63,503 nt of DNA from Bacteroidales bacterium (GTDB taxonomy: Bacteria > Bacteroidota > Bacteroidia > Bacteroidales > UBA12170): assembly GCA_016929955.1 (NCBI GenBank), contig JAFGHU010000052.1:1-63503 (forward strand), given 5' to 3'. Within the stretch, counting starts at the first letter, position 1. Each line of letters begins with the position of its first letter. The notes beneath the pieces were generated by a model that ran no database searches, was not told the origin of the DNA, and saw only the letters and a list, made by a program, of their open reading frames with translations. The position numbers and the translations under genes were made by a program. Of the stretch, positions 39,709 through 49,843 are shown piece after piece.

Positions 39709-40416
39709 TTAACTTTTATTTATAAATGCAATACTTTGACAAGCCACCAATGCAGCAGTTTCGGTGCGCAAGCGACTGCCCGATATAGAGACTAAATGCA
39801 CTCCTGCGGCTTTGGCTTCTTCAATTTCTTTTTTACTAAACCCACCTTCAGGACCAATAAAAATAACAAGGTCTTCGTGCTCGGATACTACCTTTTCTAT
39901 GCGATCTTCTTTGCTAGCCAAACACCAAGCAAGTAACTTTTTCGTGTTTTTATGCTCTTTTAAAACAGTACTAAACTTTTTAGGCTCATTGAGTTTTGGA
40001 TGATAGGCTTTTAACGACTGTTTTACTGCAGCAGTAATTACTTTGTTCAAACGTTCTGTTTTAACACTATTACGCTCCGAATGTTCGCAGATTATTGGTG
40101 TAATTTCATCGATGCCAATTTCTGTTGCCTTTTCAAGAAACCATTCAAATCGTGTGGTATTTTTTGTGGGCGCTACTGCAATATGCAATTTATATTTTGG
40201 CTGATTGTAATTTTCAATTTTTTTAAGAAGCTGTAATTTACAATGTTTCGGATGATTATCGATAATCTTTGCATAAATCAAGTTGCCTTTTCCATCAGTC
40301 AGACAAACTTCATCGTCTAAATTTAAACGCAAAACGCGAACCGCATGCTTCGACTCTTCTTCGTTCAACTGATAAAAGTCGTCGTGTTCAATATCAGGAG
40401 TATAAAATAAATGCAT
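39709..40416 (-). CDS. rsmE: 16S rRNA (uracil1498-N3)-methyltransferase
   Basis: IFIGPEGGFSKKEIEEA and GSRLRTETAAL. Confidence 0.94.
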   Translation of the reverse strand: MHLFYTPDIEHDDFYQLNEEESKHAVRVLRLNLDDEVCLTDGKGNLIYAKIIDNHPKHCKLQLLKKIENYNQPKYKLHIAVAPTKNTTRFEWFLEKATEIGIDEITPIICEHSERNSVKTERLNKVITAAVKQSLKAYHPKLNEPKKFSTVLKEHKNTKKLLAWCLASKEDRIEKVVSEHEDLVIFIGPEGGFSKKEIEEAKAAGVHLVSISGSRLRTETAALVACQSIAFINKS

Positions 40417-40418
40417 GG

Positions 40419-40895
40419 CTATTCGTCGGGTGAATTTGGAATTTTTTCTTCACTATTTAAGCTGTCCATTACCTTTTGCTCGAAGGCTTGCTGAAGAGAG
40501 TCATCGCGTATGCTGTCGAGTTTCATATCCAAACGGATTTCCAAATCTTTAGCTTTTATTTTATTCAAAATGATAATTGCTTGATCATAGATCGAAGTTA
40601 TTGCTTCTTCATTTTGCGAATAATACACTAAATTCTCCAAAAAATCATCTTTCGAAATTTTATATTTTTCAAACAGCAAAGGATAATAGACGTAATCCGA
40701 ATCGTTATCGCCCCTTTTATTGTAAGGAATTTGATTCAGATAAGCCTCTATTAATTGTACTTCGCTTATGATTTCGGCCATTTTTTCTTCCGACAAAAGA
40801 ATTTTGGGCTTATCCGGAAGATCCTCTTTTTTTCCTTTACAAGCAAAAAAGAACAGCGCCAGGCTTAAAACAGAAACCAAAAGACGAATTTTCAT
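40419..40895 (-). CDS. DUF4296-like lipoprotein
   Basis: Lipobox-like LALFFFACKGK; ILLSEEKMAEIISEVQLIEAYL. Confidence 0.75.
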   Translation of the reverse strand: MKIRLLVSVLSLALFFFACKGKKEDLPDKPKILLSEEKMAEIISEVQLIEAYLNQIPYNKRGDNDSDYVYYPLLFEKYKISKDDFLENLVYYSQNEEAITSIYDQAIIILNKIKAKDLEIRLDMKLDSIRDDSLQQAFEQKVMDSLNSEEKIPNSPDE

Positions 40896-40949
40896 TTTCT
40901 TAGCATTTTAGTTGCAAAGGTAATTTTTTCCGCTTAAGAAATGCAAAGG

Positions 40950-43145
40950 CTAATTTCCGACGTCTGATAAAAACTTGATACGCATCAAGCGAATCTCTTC
41001 TTCAGAAAACTCATCTTCGCCCAATTCATCAAGGGCTTCCTGAAGAGAATCGGATTCGGCTTCAGAAAAATATTCTAAAATATCCTCTTGATGGTATTCG
41101 TCGATAGTTTCGTTGATATAATAAGTAAGGTCCAGTTTGGTTCCGGCTGAAACAATATGCTCAATCTCTGTTAAAAGCTCATCTACAGATAGCGATTTAG
41201 AATCGGCAATTACTTCCAAAGGTAATTTTTTGTCAATGCTTTTAATAATAAACACTTTCATCCCTGATTTGTTTACTACCGATTTTACAACCATATCCAT
41301 AGGGCGTATAATCTCATTTTCTTCAACGTAGTTTTTGATAAGCTTAACAAAAGGCTCGCCATATTTTGCTGCTTTTCCGGCTCCTACTCCTGAAATATTC
41401 TTTAATTCCTCCAAATTCGTAGGGTATTGAATCGTCATATCCTCTAACGAAGGATCTTGAAAAATTACGAAAGGAGGCAAATTTTCTTTTTTAGAAATAT
41501 CGCGACGCAAATCTTTTAACATATTGAATAGCATAGTGTCGAGCGCATCAGTCTTTGCTGATCCGGTACTATAATCATCTTCAATACTATCATAATCGTG
41601 ATCCTTTGTAAGCATCACGGAATAAGGTTCTTCTAAGAAAGCCAAACCTGCCGGTGTTACTTTTAAGAGGCCATAATTTTCGATGTCTTTATGCAATAAT
41701 CCACGGATAAGCATTTGACGAAATACAGCATGCCAATGCTTTACATCGTAATCCATACCTTGACCAAAAACTTCCAGTTTATCGTGTTTCGCATTTTTAA
41801 TATCTGCATTCTGGTCGCCAACTAAAACATTAACCAAGTATTCGCGCTTAAACAATTGTTTAACTGCCAATACAGACTCCAGTGCCAGTAATATTTGTTC
41901 TTTACCTTCAAATTGTTCTTTAGGATTTAAGCAATTATCGCAGGCTCCACAGTTTTCTTGGGTATATTCTTCGCCAAAATAATGCAAAAGCTGACGATGC
42001 CGGCAAACCGAAGATTCTGCATAAGATATGGTCTCTTGCAAAAGTTGTTTAGCAATTTCCTGTTCGGCAACAGGTTTGTTTTTATTAAACTTTTCGAGTT
42101 TCTCGATATCTTGATAACTATAAAAAGTGATGCAGTTTCCTTCGCCATCGTCACGACCGGCCCGTCCGGTTTCCTGATAATAGCCTTCTATACTTTTAGG
42201 AATATCGTGATGAATAACATACCGAATATCAGGTTTGTCGATGCCCATTCCAAAAGCAATCGTAGCCACAATTACTTCTGCATCTTCCATCAGAAACATA
42301 TCCTGATTTTTTTTGCGTGTAGCCGCATCAAGACCTGCATGATAAGGCAAGGCTTTGATACCGTTTACCTGGAGATTTTCTGCAATTTCTTCTACCTTTT
42401 TCCGGCTGAGGCAATAAACAATACCCGACTTTCCGGGCTGTGTTTTAATATAACGAATGATGTCTTTATTAACATCTTTGGTTTTTGGTCTTACTTCATA
42501 ATACAAATTGGGTCTGTCGAATGATGACTTATAGACTGTTGCATCTTCGATACCCAGATTTTTCAAAATATCCTGTTGCACTTTGGGTGTAGCCGTTGCC
42601 GTAAGGGCAATTACAGGCACTTTATGTCCGATCGAATCAATTATTGGGCGTAAGCGTCGGTACTCCGGTCTAAAATCGTGGCCCCATTCCGAAATACAAT
42701 GGGCTTCGTCAATGGCGTAAAAAGAAATATCAATTTGCTTTAAGAATTCCGCATTTTCTTCTTTGGTTAAGGATTCGGGTGCAACATAGAGGAGTTTTGT
42801 TTTTCCGTTGATCAGATCAGATTTTACAACGGCAAGCTCTGTTTTCGACAGCGAAGAGTTCATCACATGCGCTATCCCTTCATCGGCACCAAAATTCCGT
42901 ATGGCATCTACCTGGTTTTTCATTAAAGCGATCAATGGAGAAACGATAATGGCTGTACCGGAATTGCTCAATGCGGGCAATTGATAGCACATCGATTTAC
43001 CGCCTCCTGTAGGCATAATTACAAAAACATTTTCTCCATCTAGTAAGCTGTCTATAATAGCCTCTTGATTTCCTTTAAATGTATCGAAACCAAAAATTTT
43101 TTTTAATAACTCCGTAAGTGAATATTTATCCCTAACTAATGACAT
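40950..43145 (-). CDS. recQ: ATP-dependent DNA helicase RecQ
   Basis: MPTGGGKSMCYQLPAL, DEAHCISEWGHDFRPEY, QETGRAGRDD, zinc-binding Cys region and HRDC-like domain. Confidence 0.95.
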   Translation of the reverse strand: MSLVRDKYSLTELLKKIFGFDTFKGNQEAIIDSLLDGENVFVIMPTGGGKSMCYQLPALSNSGTAIIVSPLIALMKNQVDAIRNFGADEGIAHVMNSSLSKTELAVVKSDLINGKTKLLYVAPESLTKEENAEFLKQIDISFYAIDEAHCISEWGHDFRPEYRRLRPIIDSIGHKVPVIALTATATPKVQQDILKNLGIEDATVYKSSFDRPNLYYEVRPKTKDVNKDIIRYIKTQPGKSGIVYCLSRKKVEEIAENLQVNGIKALPYHAGLDAATRKKNQDMFLMEDAEVIVATIAFGMGIDKPDIRYVIHHDIPKSIEGYYQETGRAGRDDGEGNCITFYSYQDIEKLEKFNKNKPVAEQEIAKQLLQETISYAESSVCRHRQLLHYFGEEYTQENCGACDNCLNPKEQFEGKEQILLALESVLAVKQLFKREYLVNVLVGDQNADIKNAKHDKLEVFGQGMDYDVKHWHAVFRQMLIRGLLHKDIENYGLLKVTPAGLAFLEEPYSVMLTKDHDYDSIEDDYSTGSAKTDALDTMLFNMLKDLRRDISKKENLPPFVIFQDPSLEDMTIQYPTNLEELKNISGVGAGKAAKYGEPFVKLIKNYVEENEIIRPMDMVVKSVVNKSGMKVFIIKSIDKKLPLEVIADSKSLSVDELLTEIEHIVSAGTKLDLTYYINETIDEYHQEDILEYFSEAESDSLQEALDELGEDEFSEEEIRLMRIKFLSDVGN

Positions 43146-43423
43146 TATTCTTTTTTTTACTCAACAAAACACAACCCCCCAAAGGTTAAAATGCGTTTTA
43201 TTAATGGTTGATTTTTGTTCTTTCAACAAATTGTTCAAAACAAATATAATAAAAATACATTGCAATTACAATAAAGAAATTTATCTTGTATTGCTTCGTA
43301 ATTCCCTCAAAATGCGCGCGAAGATACAAATTTTTTTCTTTTTTTACAATTTAAAAAAACGTTAAAATACAAGCCGTTCAAATCAGCACTTTTTTGTTTA
43401 ACTAATGATCATTCGCCAATTTT

Positions 43424-44449
43424 ATGAAAAGAAAAAGCCTGGCTTCTAAAAAGAATTTATCTTTGTCTATCAAAAAGATTATTTTGAATAAAAACATCAA
43501 TATAAAACAAACCGCTATACGCACAATTGAAGAGGAAGTTTTGGCCATTACAAGGCTGTCTTCCTTTATCGACGAGCAGTTTGAGCAAGCAGTGGAATGT
43601 ATAGCCAAGTCAAATGGGCGACTAATTATAACAGGAATTGGCAAAAGCGCCAATATTGCAAATAAAATTGTATCTACCTTAAATTCGACCGGAACAGCCG
43701 CCGTTTTTATGCATGCTGCAGACGCAATTCATGGCGATTTAGGAATTATTCGGAAAAATGATATTGTACTTTGCATCTCAAAAAGTGGAGAATCGCCTGA
43801 AATAAAAGTTTTGATTCCGCTCATCAAAGGGTTTGGAAATACGCTAATCGGACTTGTAGGAAATACAGATTCTTACCTGGCCAAGCAATCGGATTATGTC
43901 TTAAATGCAAGTGTTGAGAAGGAAGCTTGCCCGAATAATCTGGCGCCAACTTCAAGTACTACGGCGCAATTGGTAATAGGAGATGCGCTGGCCGTATGTT
44001 TGTTAGAGCTTAATGGATTTAGCACCAGCGACTTTGCCAAACTCCATCCCGGAGGCACTTTAGGAAAACAATTGTACTTGCAAGCCAAAGATATTATTGT
44101 GCAAAACGAAAAACCACAGGTACAAATAAATGCATCCATTCAAACCGTTATAATCGAAATGACCTCGAAACGACTGGGAGCTACAGCTGTGCTTTCGGGA
44201 GAAAAATTGGTTGGTATTATCACCGATGGAGATTTGCGTAGAATGCTAAACAATAACCTGCAAATAAACCAACTCACTGCCGAACAAATTATGACAAAAA
44301 ACCCAAAAAAAATTAGTGAAGACACCCTTTTGGTTGATGCTTTAAATATGATGCGAAGCAATAATATCACCCAATTACCTGTTTGTGACGACACGAATTA
44401 TTTAGGTGTTTTGCATTTGCATGATATTTTAAAAGAAGGAATCTTATAA
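43424..44449 (+). CDS. kdsD: KpsF/GutQ family arabinose-5-phosphate isomerase
   Basis: SIS domain (GIGKSANIANKIVSTLNSTGT, SKSGESPEIK) plus two CBS domains. Confidence 0.93.
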   Translation: MKRKSLASKKNLSLSIKKIILNKNINIKQTAIRTIEEEVLAITRLSSFIDEQFEQAVECIAKSNGRLIITGIGKSANIANKIVSTLNSTGTAAVFMHAADAIHGDLGIIRKNDIVLCISKSGESPEIKVLIPLIKGFGNTLIGLVGNTDSYLAKQSDYVLNASVEKEACPNNLAPTSSTTAQLVIGDALAVCLLELNGFSTSDFAKLHPGGTLGKQLYLQAKDIIVQNEKPQVQINASIQTVIIEMTSKRLGATAVLSGEKLVGIITDGDLRRMLNNNLQINQLTAEQIMTKNPKKISEDTLLVDALNMMRSNNITQLPVCDDTNYLGVLHLHDILKEGIL

Positions 44450-45187
44450 TTGGAATCGAAAATGCTATTAAGAACAGAGAATATAATAAAAAAATACGGC
44501 AAAAGAACAGTTGTAAAAAACGTTAGCATCAGTGTTAAACAAGGTGAGATCGTTGGTTTGCTCGGACCAAATGGTGCCGGAAAAACGACTTCTTTTTATA
44601 TGATTGTGGGCTTAATTAAACCCAACGAAGGCCACGTTTATTTAAACGATATGGAAATTACCAATGAGCCTATGTACAAAAGGGCTCAGCTAGGTATTGG
44701 CTATCTGGCTCAAGAAGCTTCTGTGTTTAGAAGTATGTCGGTAGAAGATAATATTGCCTCCGTTTTAGAGTTTACCAAATTAAACAAGAAAGAGCAGCAC
44801 GAAAAACTAAACTCTCTTCTCGATGAGTTTGGTTTACAGCACATCAGAAAGAGCAAAGGCATTCAATTGTCGGGCGGCGAACGAAGGAGAACAGAAATTG
44901 CACGCGCTTTAGCTATGGATCCTAATTTTATTTTGCTTGATGAACCTTTTGCCGGTGTCGATCCAATTGCAGTTGAAGATATTCAGGCGATTGTTTCTAA
45001 ACTTCGCGAAAAAAATATTGGGATTTTAATTACCGATCACAATGTACATGAAACATTAAAGATAACAGATCGCGCTTATTTATTGTTCGAAGGTTCAGTA
45101 TTAAAAACAGGAACTGCTGAAGAGCTTGCTGCCGATCCGCATGTACGCAAAGTTTATTTAGGGGCTAATTTTGAATTAAGAAAATAA
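44450..45187 (+). CDS. lptB: LPS export ABC transporter ATP-binding protein
   Basis: [34 protein letters not shown] and [17 protein letters not shown] start or ATG at 44462. Confidence 0.94.
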   Translation: MESKMLLRTENIIKKYGKRTVVKNVSISVKQGEIVGLLGPNGAGKTTSFYMIVGLIKPNEGHVYLNDMEITNEPMYKRAQLGIGYLAQEASVFRSMSVEDNIASVLEFTKLNKKEQHEKLNSLLDEFGLQHIRKSKGIQLSGGERRRTEIARALAMDPNFILLDEPFAGVDPIAVEDIQAIVSKLREKNIGILITDHNVHETLKITDRAYLLFEGSVLKTGTAEELAADPHVRKVYLGANFELRK

Positions 45188-45204
45188 GGCAAACCCTGTC
45201 GCTG

Positions 45205-46500
45205 CTAAACCTTTACTTTTTCTTTTCTGTACGACCAAACCATAAGCATTATCGCTATCAGCAATAAAAAAATAGCCATTCCAAAAGTCAACGTAAATCC
45301 AAAAAGTTCATAAAACAAAACGCCAATTAATGGGGCAAATAATGCTCTTACTCCGGTAAGCGATAAATGCACAGCTTGTAAATCGCCGGCTTCTTCATCT
45401 TTACCAAAATAAGAAGATCCAATATACCAAACCAAGGACATGGTAGCCGCAAATATACTATGGAATAAAATATAGAAAAGCAGCATAAAATAGAGCTTAA
45501 TATTCAATATTTCCACATAAAACGGAAAATATTCCGTTAATGCCAGGAAAAACAAAAACAGCATCATAGCGCCAAAAGTGAGGGCAGCAAACTTGCGCGG
45601 ATCTATTTTTCCTAACAATCGTCCAAAAAAAGGCAATAATAGAATAGCAATAATATTGTAGCTGTTTTTATAGAAGGCAATGCTCGAATAATTTAAGCCC
45701 AATGCCCTATCAAAATAAATGGTAATAACTGCAACTGTCGACATAAATGCAAATCCATAAAGCATAAATCCTATCTCAAAATGCAAATAGGGCTTATTCG
45801 ATTTCATCAATAACCACATATCTTTCCAGGAACTCTGAACCGATTGTAAAAAGGTTTTTTTCAGCTCTGCCTTCTCAACAGGCTGATAATCAATTTTCGA
45901 CAACAAAAAAACGGAAACAATTCCGATAACCGCGATAAAAGGAAAAACCGAAGTATAGGCATATTGATTCCAATCGAGCAACAAACCATAGGCAAAGGTT
46001 ACAACAAGCATTACAATCTTATTTATAGAAGTTGCCGAACTGTATAGTTTGCTGAAGTTTTCGTTTCGATAAGCACTTTTCAAAAACAAATTGATATTGG
46101 GTAACACAATGGGTGCGGCCAGGAAATACATAAAAAAGATAGCCAAAAACAGCAAATGATAGTGGCTGTCGCCCCGAAGTGCCAACTCATTTTTCGGAAA
46201 AAAGAATAAAAGCAATAGCGGCAGGCGCGTTACAAGCGCTGTTATTCGTAAAAGCTTTTTTTTGCTTTTAATCCGTCGTAAAAACTCATTAATAAAAATA
46301 AGACCGGTGTATACTACCACACTAAACTGAAACAAAATGCCCAGTTCAAAATTACTTCCTTTTAAACTCTTGATAAAAACAAATTCATTTAAAGCAAGTA
46401 CGCCAAGAACAATACCCTCCAGAATACTGTAGAGCATATGCAAGCGGAATGCACTTTTTTCTCTGGGATTTAAATGGTTTGTCTTTAATAGCTCCATCAT
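45205..46500 (-). CDS. MFS-like transporter
   Basis: About 12 hydrophobic segments, 431 aa. Confidence 0.8.
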   Translation of the reverse strand: MMELLKTNHLNPREKSAFRLHMLYSILEGIVLGVLALNEFVFIKSLKGSNFELGILFQFSVVVYTGLIFINEFLRRIKSKKKLLRITALVTRLPLLLLFFFPKNELALRGDSHYHLLFLAIFFMYFLAAPIVLPNINLFLKSAYRNENFSKLYSSATSINKIVMLVVTFAYGLLLDWNQYAYTSVFPFIAVIGIVSVFLLSKIDYQPVEKAELKKTFLQSVQSSWKDMWLLMKSNKPYLHFEIGFMLYGFAFMSTVAVITIYFDRALGLNYSSIAFYKNSYNIIAILLLPFFGRLLGKIDPRKFAALTFGAMMLFLFFLALTEYFPFYVEILNIKLYFMLLFYILFHSIFAATMSLVWYIGSSYFGKDEEAGDLQAVHLSLTGVRALFAPLIGVLFYELFGFTLTFGMAIFLLLIAIMLMVWSYRKEKVKV

Positions 46501-46660
46501 TCATTTTTGCGCGTGCAAATATACTTTAGTTTTCTCGATCTATTATCCAAATAATCAGCTCTATTTGTTGTTTATAAAATCTATTAATCATGACTAATCG
46601 CATTTTATAAAAATGGTTTAACTTTGCCAAATTCCTTATAAAGACTTAAACCTGAATTTT

Positions 46661-47626
46661 ATGTCGAACGCTAAGAATTTTGCACTGATTGGAGCAGCCG
46701 GTTATATAGCACCCCGCCATATGGCCGCTATTCAAGAAACCAATAATCATTTGGTTGCTGCTTTAGATAAATTTGACAGTGTAGGCATTATCGATCGCTT
46801 TTTTCCTGAAGCCAGCTTTTTTACGGAACCCGAACGATTCGATCGGCATTTAGATAAGTTACGCCGACTCAATCAAGGACAAGAAGTAGATTATGTAAGT
46901 ATTTGCACGCCAAATTATTTGCACGATTCGCATATTCGTTTGGCCTTAAGAAATAATGCGCATGCTATTTGCGAGAAACCCATTGTTTTGAATCCATGGA
47001 ATGTTGATGCGCTTCAAATCATCGAGCAAGAATCGCAAAAAAACATTTATACCATTTTGCAATTGCGCTTGCACCCTTCGGTAATCGCATTAAAAAAGAA
47101 TATCGAAAAAGGGCCAAAAGATAAAATATACGATATCGATTTAAGTTATATCACAGCACGCGGCAAATGGTATGATATCAGTTGGAAAGGCGATCTTTCC
47201 AAATCAGGAGGAATTACAACAAATATTGGGATTCATCTTTTTGATATGCTTTCTTTTGTTTTTGGAAAAGTAAAAAAGAGCGATGTACATCTCTTGCAAA
47301 ACAATAAAGCTGCTGGATATCTCGAATTAGAACAGGCACGCGTACGTTGGTTTTTGAGCATCGATGGCAATGATATTCCAAAAACACGCAAAGAGCAAGG
47401 CCAAAACACCTATCGTTCCATACTTATGGAAGGCGAAGAGTTTGAATTTAGCGGTGGCTTTTCCGACTTACATACCCTTAGTTATCAGGATATTCTTAAA
47501 GGAAATGGATTTCGAATTGAAGAAGCCCGACAAAGTATCGAAATGGTTCATGCCATTCGAAATGCAAAAACGATTGGCTTAAAAGGTGATTTTCATCCAC
47601 TTCTAAAAACAATTTCTTACTTCTAA
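46661..47626 (+). CDS. Gfo/Idh/MocA oxidoreductase, WlbA/WbpB-like (UDP-sugar 3-dehydrogenase)
   Basis: ALIGAAGYIAPRHMAAI, VSICTPNYLH, CEKPIVLNPWN and SGGITTNIGIHLFDML. Confidence 0.88.
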   Translation: MSNAKNFALIGAAGYIAPRHMAAIQETNNHLVAALDKFDSVGIIDRFFPEASFFTEPERFDRHLDKLRRLNQGQEVDYVSICTPNYLHDSHIRLALRNNAHAICEKPIVLNPWNVDALQIIEQESQKNIYTILQLRLHPSVIALKKNIEKGPKDKIYDIDLSYITARGKWYDISWKGDLSKSGGITTNIGIHLFDMLSFVFGKVKKSDVHLLQNNKAAGYLELEQARVRWFLSIDGNDIPKTRKEQGQNTYRSILMEGEEFEFSGGFSDLHTLSYQDILKGNGFRIEEARQSIEMVHAIRNAKTIGLKGDFHPLLKTISYF

Positions 47627-47641
47627 AAACGCAATAATAAA

Positions 47642-48157
47642 TTGGGATATACGATAACATACAATTGGTACGCGGTTTATGTGCGATCGAGAGCCGAAAA
47701 AGCGGTTTACGACAGCTTTATTGATCAAGGTTTTGAAGCTTTTTTACCTTTAGAACGCAAACTGAGGAAATGGAGCGATCGGAAAAAATGGGTGGATGTA
47801 CCCTATATCAATTCCTATGTATTTGTTAAATCGAGCGAAAAAGAATATTTCGATGTGCTCAATACCTTCCACGTAGTTCGCTACGTTACTTTCGAAGGCA
47901 AAGCCGCCATAATTCCGGAATGGCAGATTGACGCGATGCGAAAAATTGTAAACTCGAAAGAAACTTTCCATTTTAGTAGTCATCACTTCCAAAAAGGCGA
48001 AAAAATTGTAATTGATTCAGGTGCATTGGTCGGTTATAAAGGTGAAGTGATTCACGATAGCGACGGAAAGAAAAAAGTGCTGATTCGAATTGAGCAAATT
48101 GGTTATTCTCTGGTTGTGGAAATGGACATTTTGGAGGTGAAAAAGGTGAAATCTTAA
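47642..48157 (+). CDS. specialised NusG paralog (UpxY/RfaH-like transcription antiterminator)
   Basis: WYAVYVRSRAEKAVYDSFIDQGFEAFLPLERKLRKWSDRKKWVDVPYINSYVFVK. Confidence 0.88.
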   Translation: MGYTITYNWYAVYVRSRAEKAVYDSFIDQGFEAFLPLERKLRKWSDRKKWVDVPYINSYVFVKSSEKEYFDVLNTFHVVRYVTFEGKAAIIPEWQIDAMRKIVNSKETFHFSSHHFQKGEKIVIDSGALVGYKGEVIHDSDGKKKVLIRIEQIGYSLVVEMDILEVKKVKS

Positions 48158-48190
48158 ACCAAAAATCCACTACTTTTGCAGAAAAAAAAG

Positions 48191-48571
48191 ATGAAACTTC
48201 AAATTGGCTTAAAGGCCGAATTCGAAATTATTGTTAGTCCAAAAGATACCGCTTCTCAATATGGTTCCGGTAACCTCGAAGTTTTTGCAACGCCCGCTAT
48301 GATTGCCTTGATGGAAAAAACAGCCATGATGTGTATTTCGGCGTATTTAGAAAAAGGTCAAAACAGCGTAGGAACCCAAGTCAATGTAAAACACATGAAA
48401 GCAACTCCACTGGGCGAGGCTGTGCTCTGTATTGCAGAACTTATCGAAATTGATCGCTCAAAACTGACTTTTAATGTAGAAGCTTTCGACAACGAAGGAA
48501 TGATAGGACAAGGCATTCACAAGCGTTTTCTAATCAACGAAGAAGAATTTATGGCGAAATTATACCGCTAA
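48191..48571 (+). CDS. hot-dog thioesterase family protein (FlK-like)
   Basis: LEVFATPAMIALMEKTAMMC and NSVGTQVNVKHMKATPLGEAV. Confidence 0.88.
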   Translation: MKLQIGLKAEFEIIVSPKDTASQYGSGNLEVFATPAMIALMEKTAMMCISAYLEKGQNSVGTQVNVKHMKATPLGEAVLCIAELIEIDRSKLTFNVEAFDNEGMIGQGIHKRFLINEEEFMAKLYR

Positions 48572-48586
48572 AACTAAAAAATACGA

Positions 48587-49843
48587 ATGATTGATTTTAC
48601 AAAATTCACGCTGAGCAACGGCTTAACTTTACTTGTTCATAAAGACGAATCAACACCAATTGTGGCGGTTAATGTATTGTATAAAGTAGGCTCAAGAAAT
48701 GAATCGCCCGACAAAACAGGATTTGCACATTTATTCGAACATTTAATGTTTGGAGGCTCTGAAAATATTCCAAGTTTTGATCAACCGCTCGAGAAAGCAG
48801 GTGGCGAAAACAATGCATTTACCAATAACGATATTACAAACTATTATATCACCCTTCCGAAAGAAAATATCGAAACGGCTTTTTGGTTAGAATCGGACCG
48901 GATGTTAAATCTAGGGTTTTCGATGAAAAGCCTTGATGTACAACGCCAGGTTGTTATCGAAGAATTTAAACAATCCTATTTAAATCAGCCTTACGGCGAT
49001 GTGTGGTTATTATTAAAGCCTCTTGCGTATAAACATCATCCTTATCAATGGAATACGATTGGAAAAGAAATTAAACATATCGAAGAAGCAAAAATGGCCG
49101 ATGTAAAAGCCTTTTACAAAAAATATTACAATCCAACGAATGCCATATTGGTTGTTGCCGGAAATATTGAAGCGGATGAAATATTAGCCTTGACAGAAAA
49201 ATGGTTTGGTGGAATTCCGGCCGGAGAGCCAATTCACGATCACTTTATTCAAGAACCCGAACAAACAGAAGCCCGATTTAAAGAGGTTTTTCGCGATGTT
49301 CCCATCGATTCGCTCTATAAAGTGTATCCTATGGCTGCTCGTGGCACAAAGGATTATTATTTGGCCGACCTGCTTTCGGATATTTTATCCAACGGAAATT
49401 CGTCGAGGCTGTACCGAAAACTCATCAAAGAGGAAGGTGTTTTTTCAGAATTGGATGCCTATATCAGCGGCGATTTTGATCCGGGCCTCTTTGTTTTTAG
49501 CGGAAAACCTTCTGAGGGCTATACTTTAGAAGAGGCAGACAAAAGATTGGAACAGGAACTCGATTTGATTAAAAATGAATTAATTTCAGATTTTGAACTG
49601 CAAAAAGTAAAAAACAAATTGGAAGCAACGCACATTTTTAGCGAAACCAATGTGCTAAATAATGCCATTAATTTGGCAATCGCCGAAAGTCTGGGTGATG
49701 CGAATACCATAAACACCGAAAAAGAAATTTATGCTAAAATCAGTGCCAAAGAAATAGGCCAAATAGCGCAAACTATTTTCCGAACCGAAAAATCATCCAC
49801 TTTATATTACAGATCAAAGCAAAAAAAAGATGCCGCTAAATAG
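48587..49843 (+). CDS. M16 family zinc peptidase (catalytic subunit)
   Basis: HLFEHLMFGG (HxxEH). Confidence 0.94.
   Translation: MIDFTKFTLSNGLTLLVHKDESTPIVAVNVLYKVGSRNESPDKTGFAHLFEHLMFGGSENIPSFDQPLEKAGGENNAFTNNDITNYYITLPKENIETAFWLESDRMLNLGFSMKSLDVQRQVVIEEFKQSYLNQPYGDVWLLLKPLAYKHHPYQWNTIGKEIKHIEEAKMADVKAFYKKYYNPTNAILVVAGNIEADEILALTEKWFGGIPAGEPIHDHFIQEPEQTEARFKEVFRDVPIDSLYKVYPMAARGTKDYYLADLLSDILSNGNSSRLYRKLIKEEGVFSELDAYISGDFDPGLFVFSGKPSEGYTLEEADKRLEQELDLIKNELISDFELQKVKNKLEATHIFSETNVLNNAINLAIAESLGDANTINTEKEIYAKISAKEIGQIAQTIFRTEKSSTLYYRSKQKKDAAK

Noticed and set aside
41958-42524. 188-aa plus-strand ORF inside recQ
   Set aside because: Antisense to clear RecQ helicase motifs; low-complexity shadow ORF.
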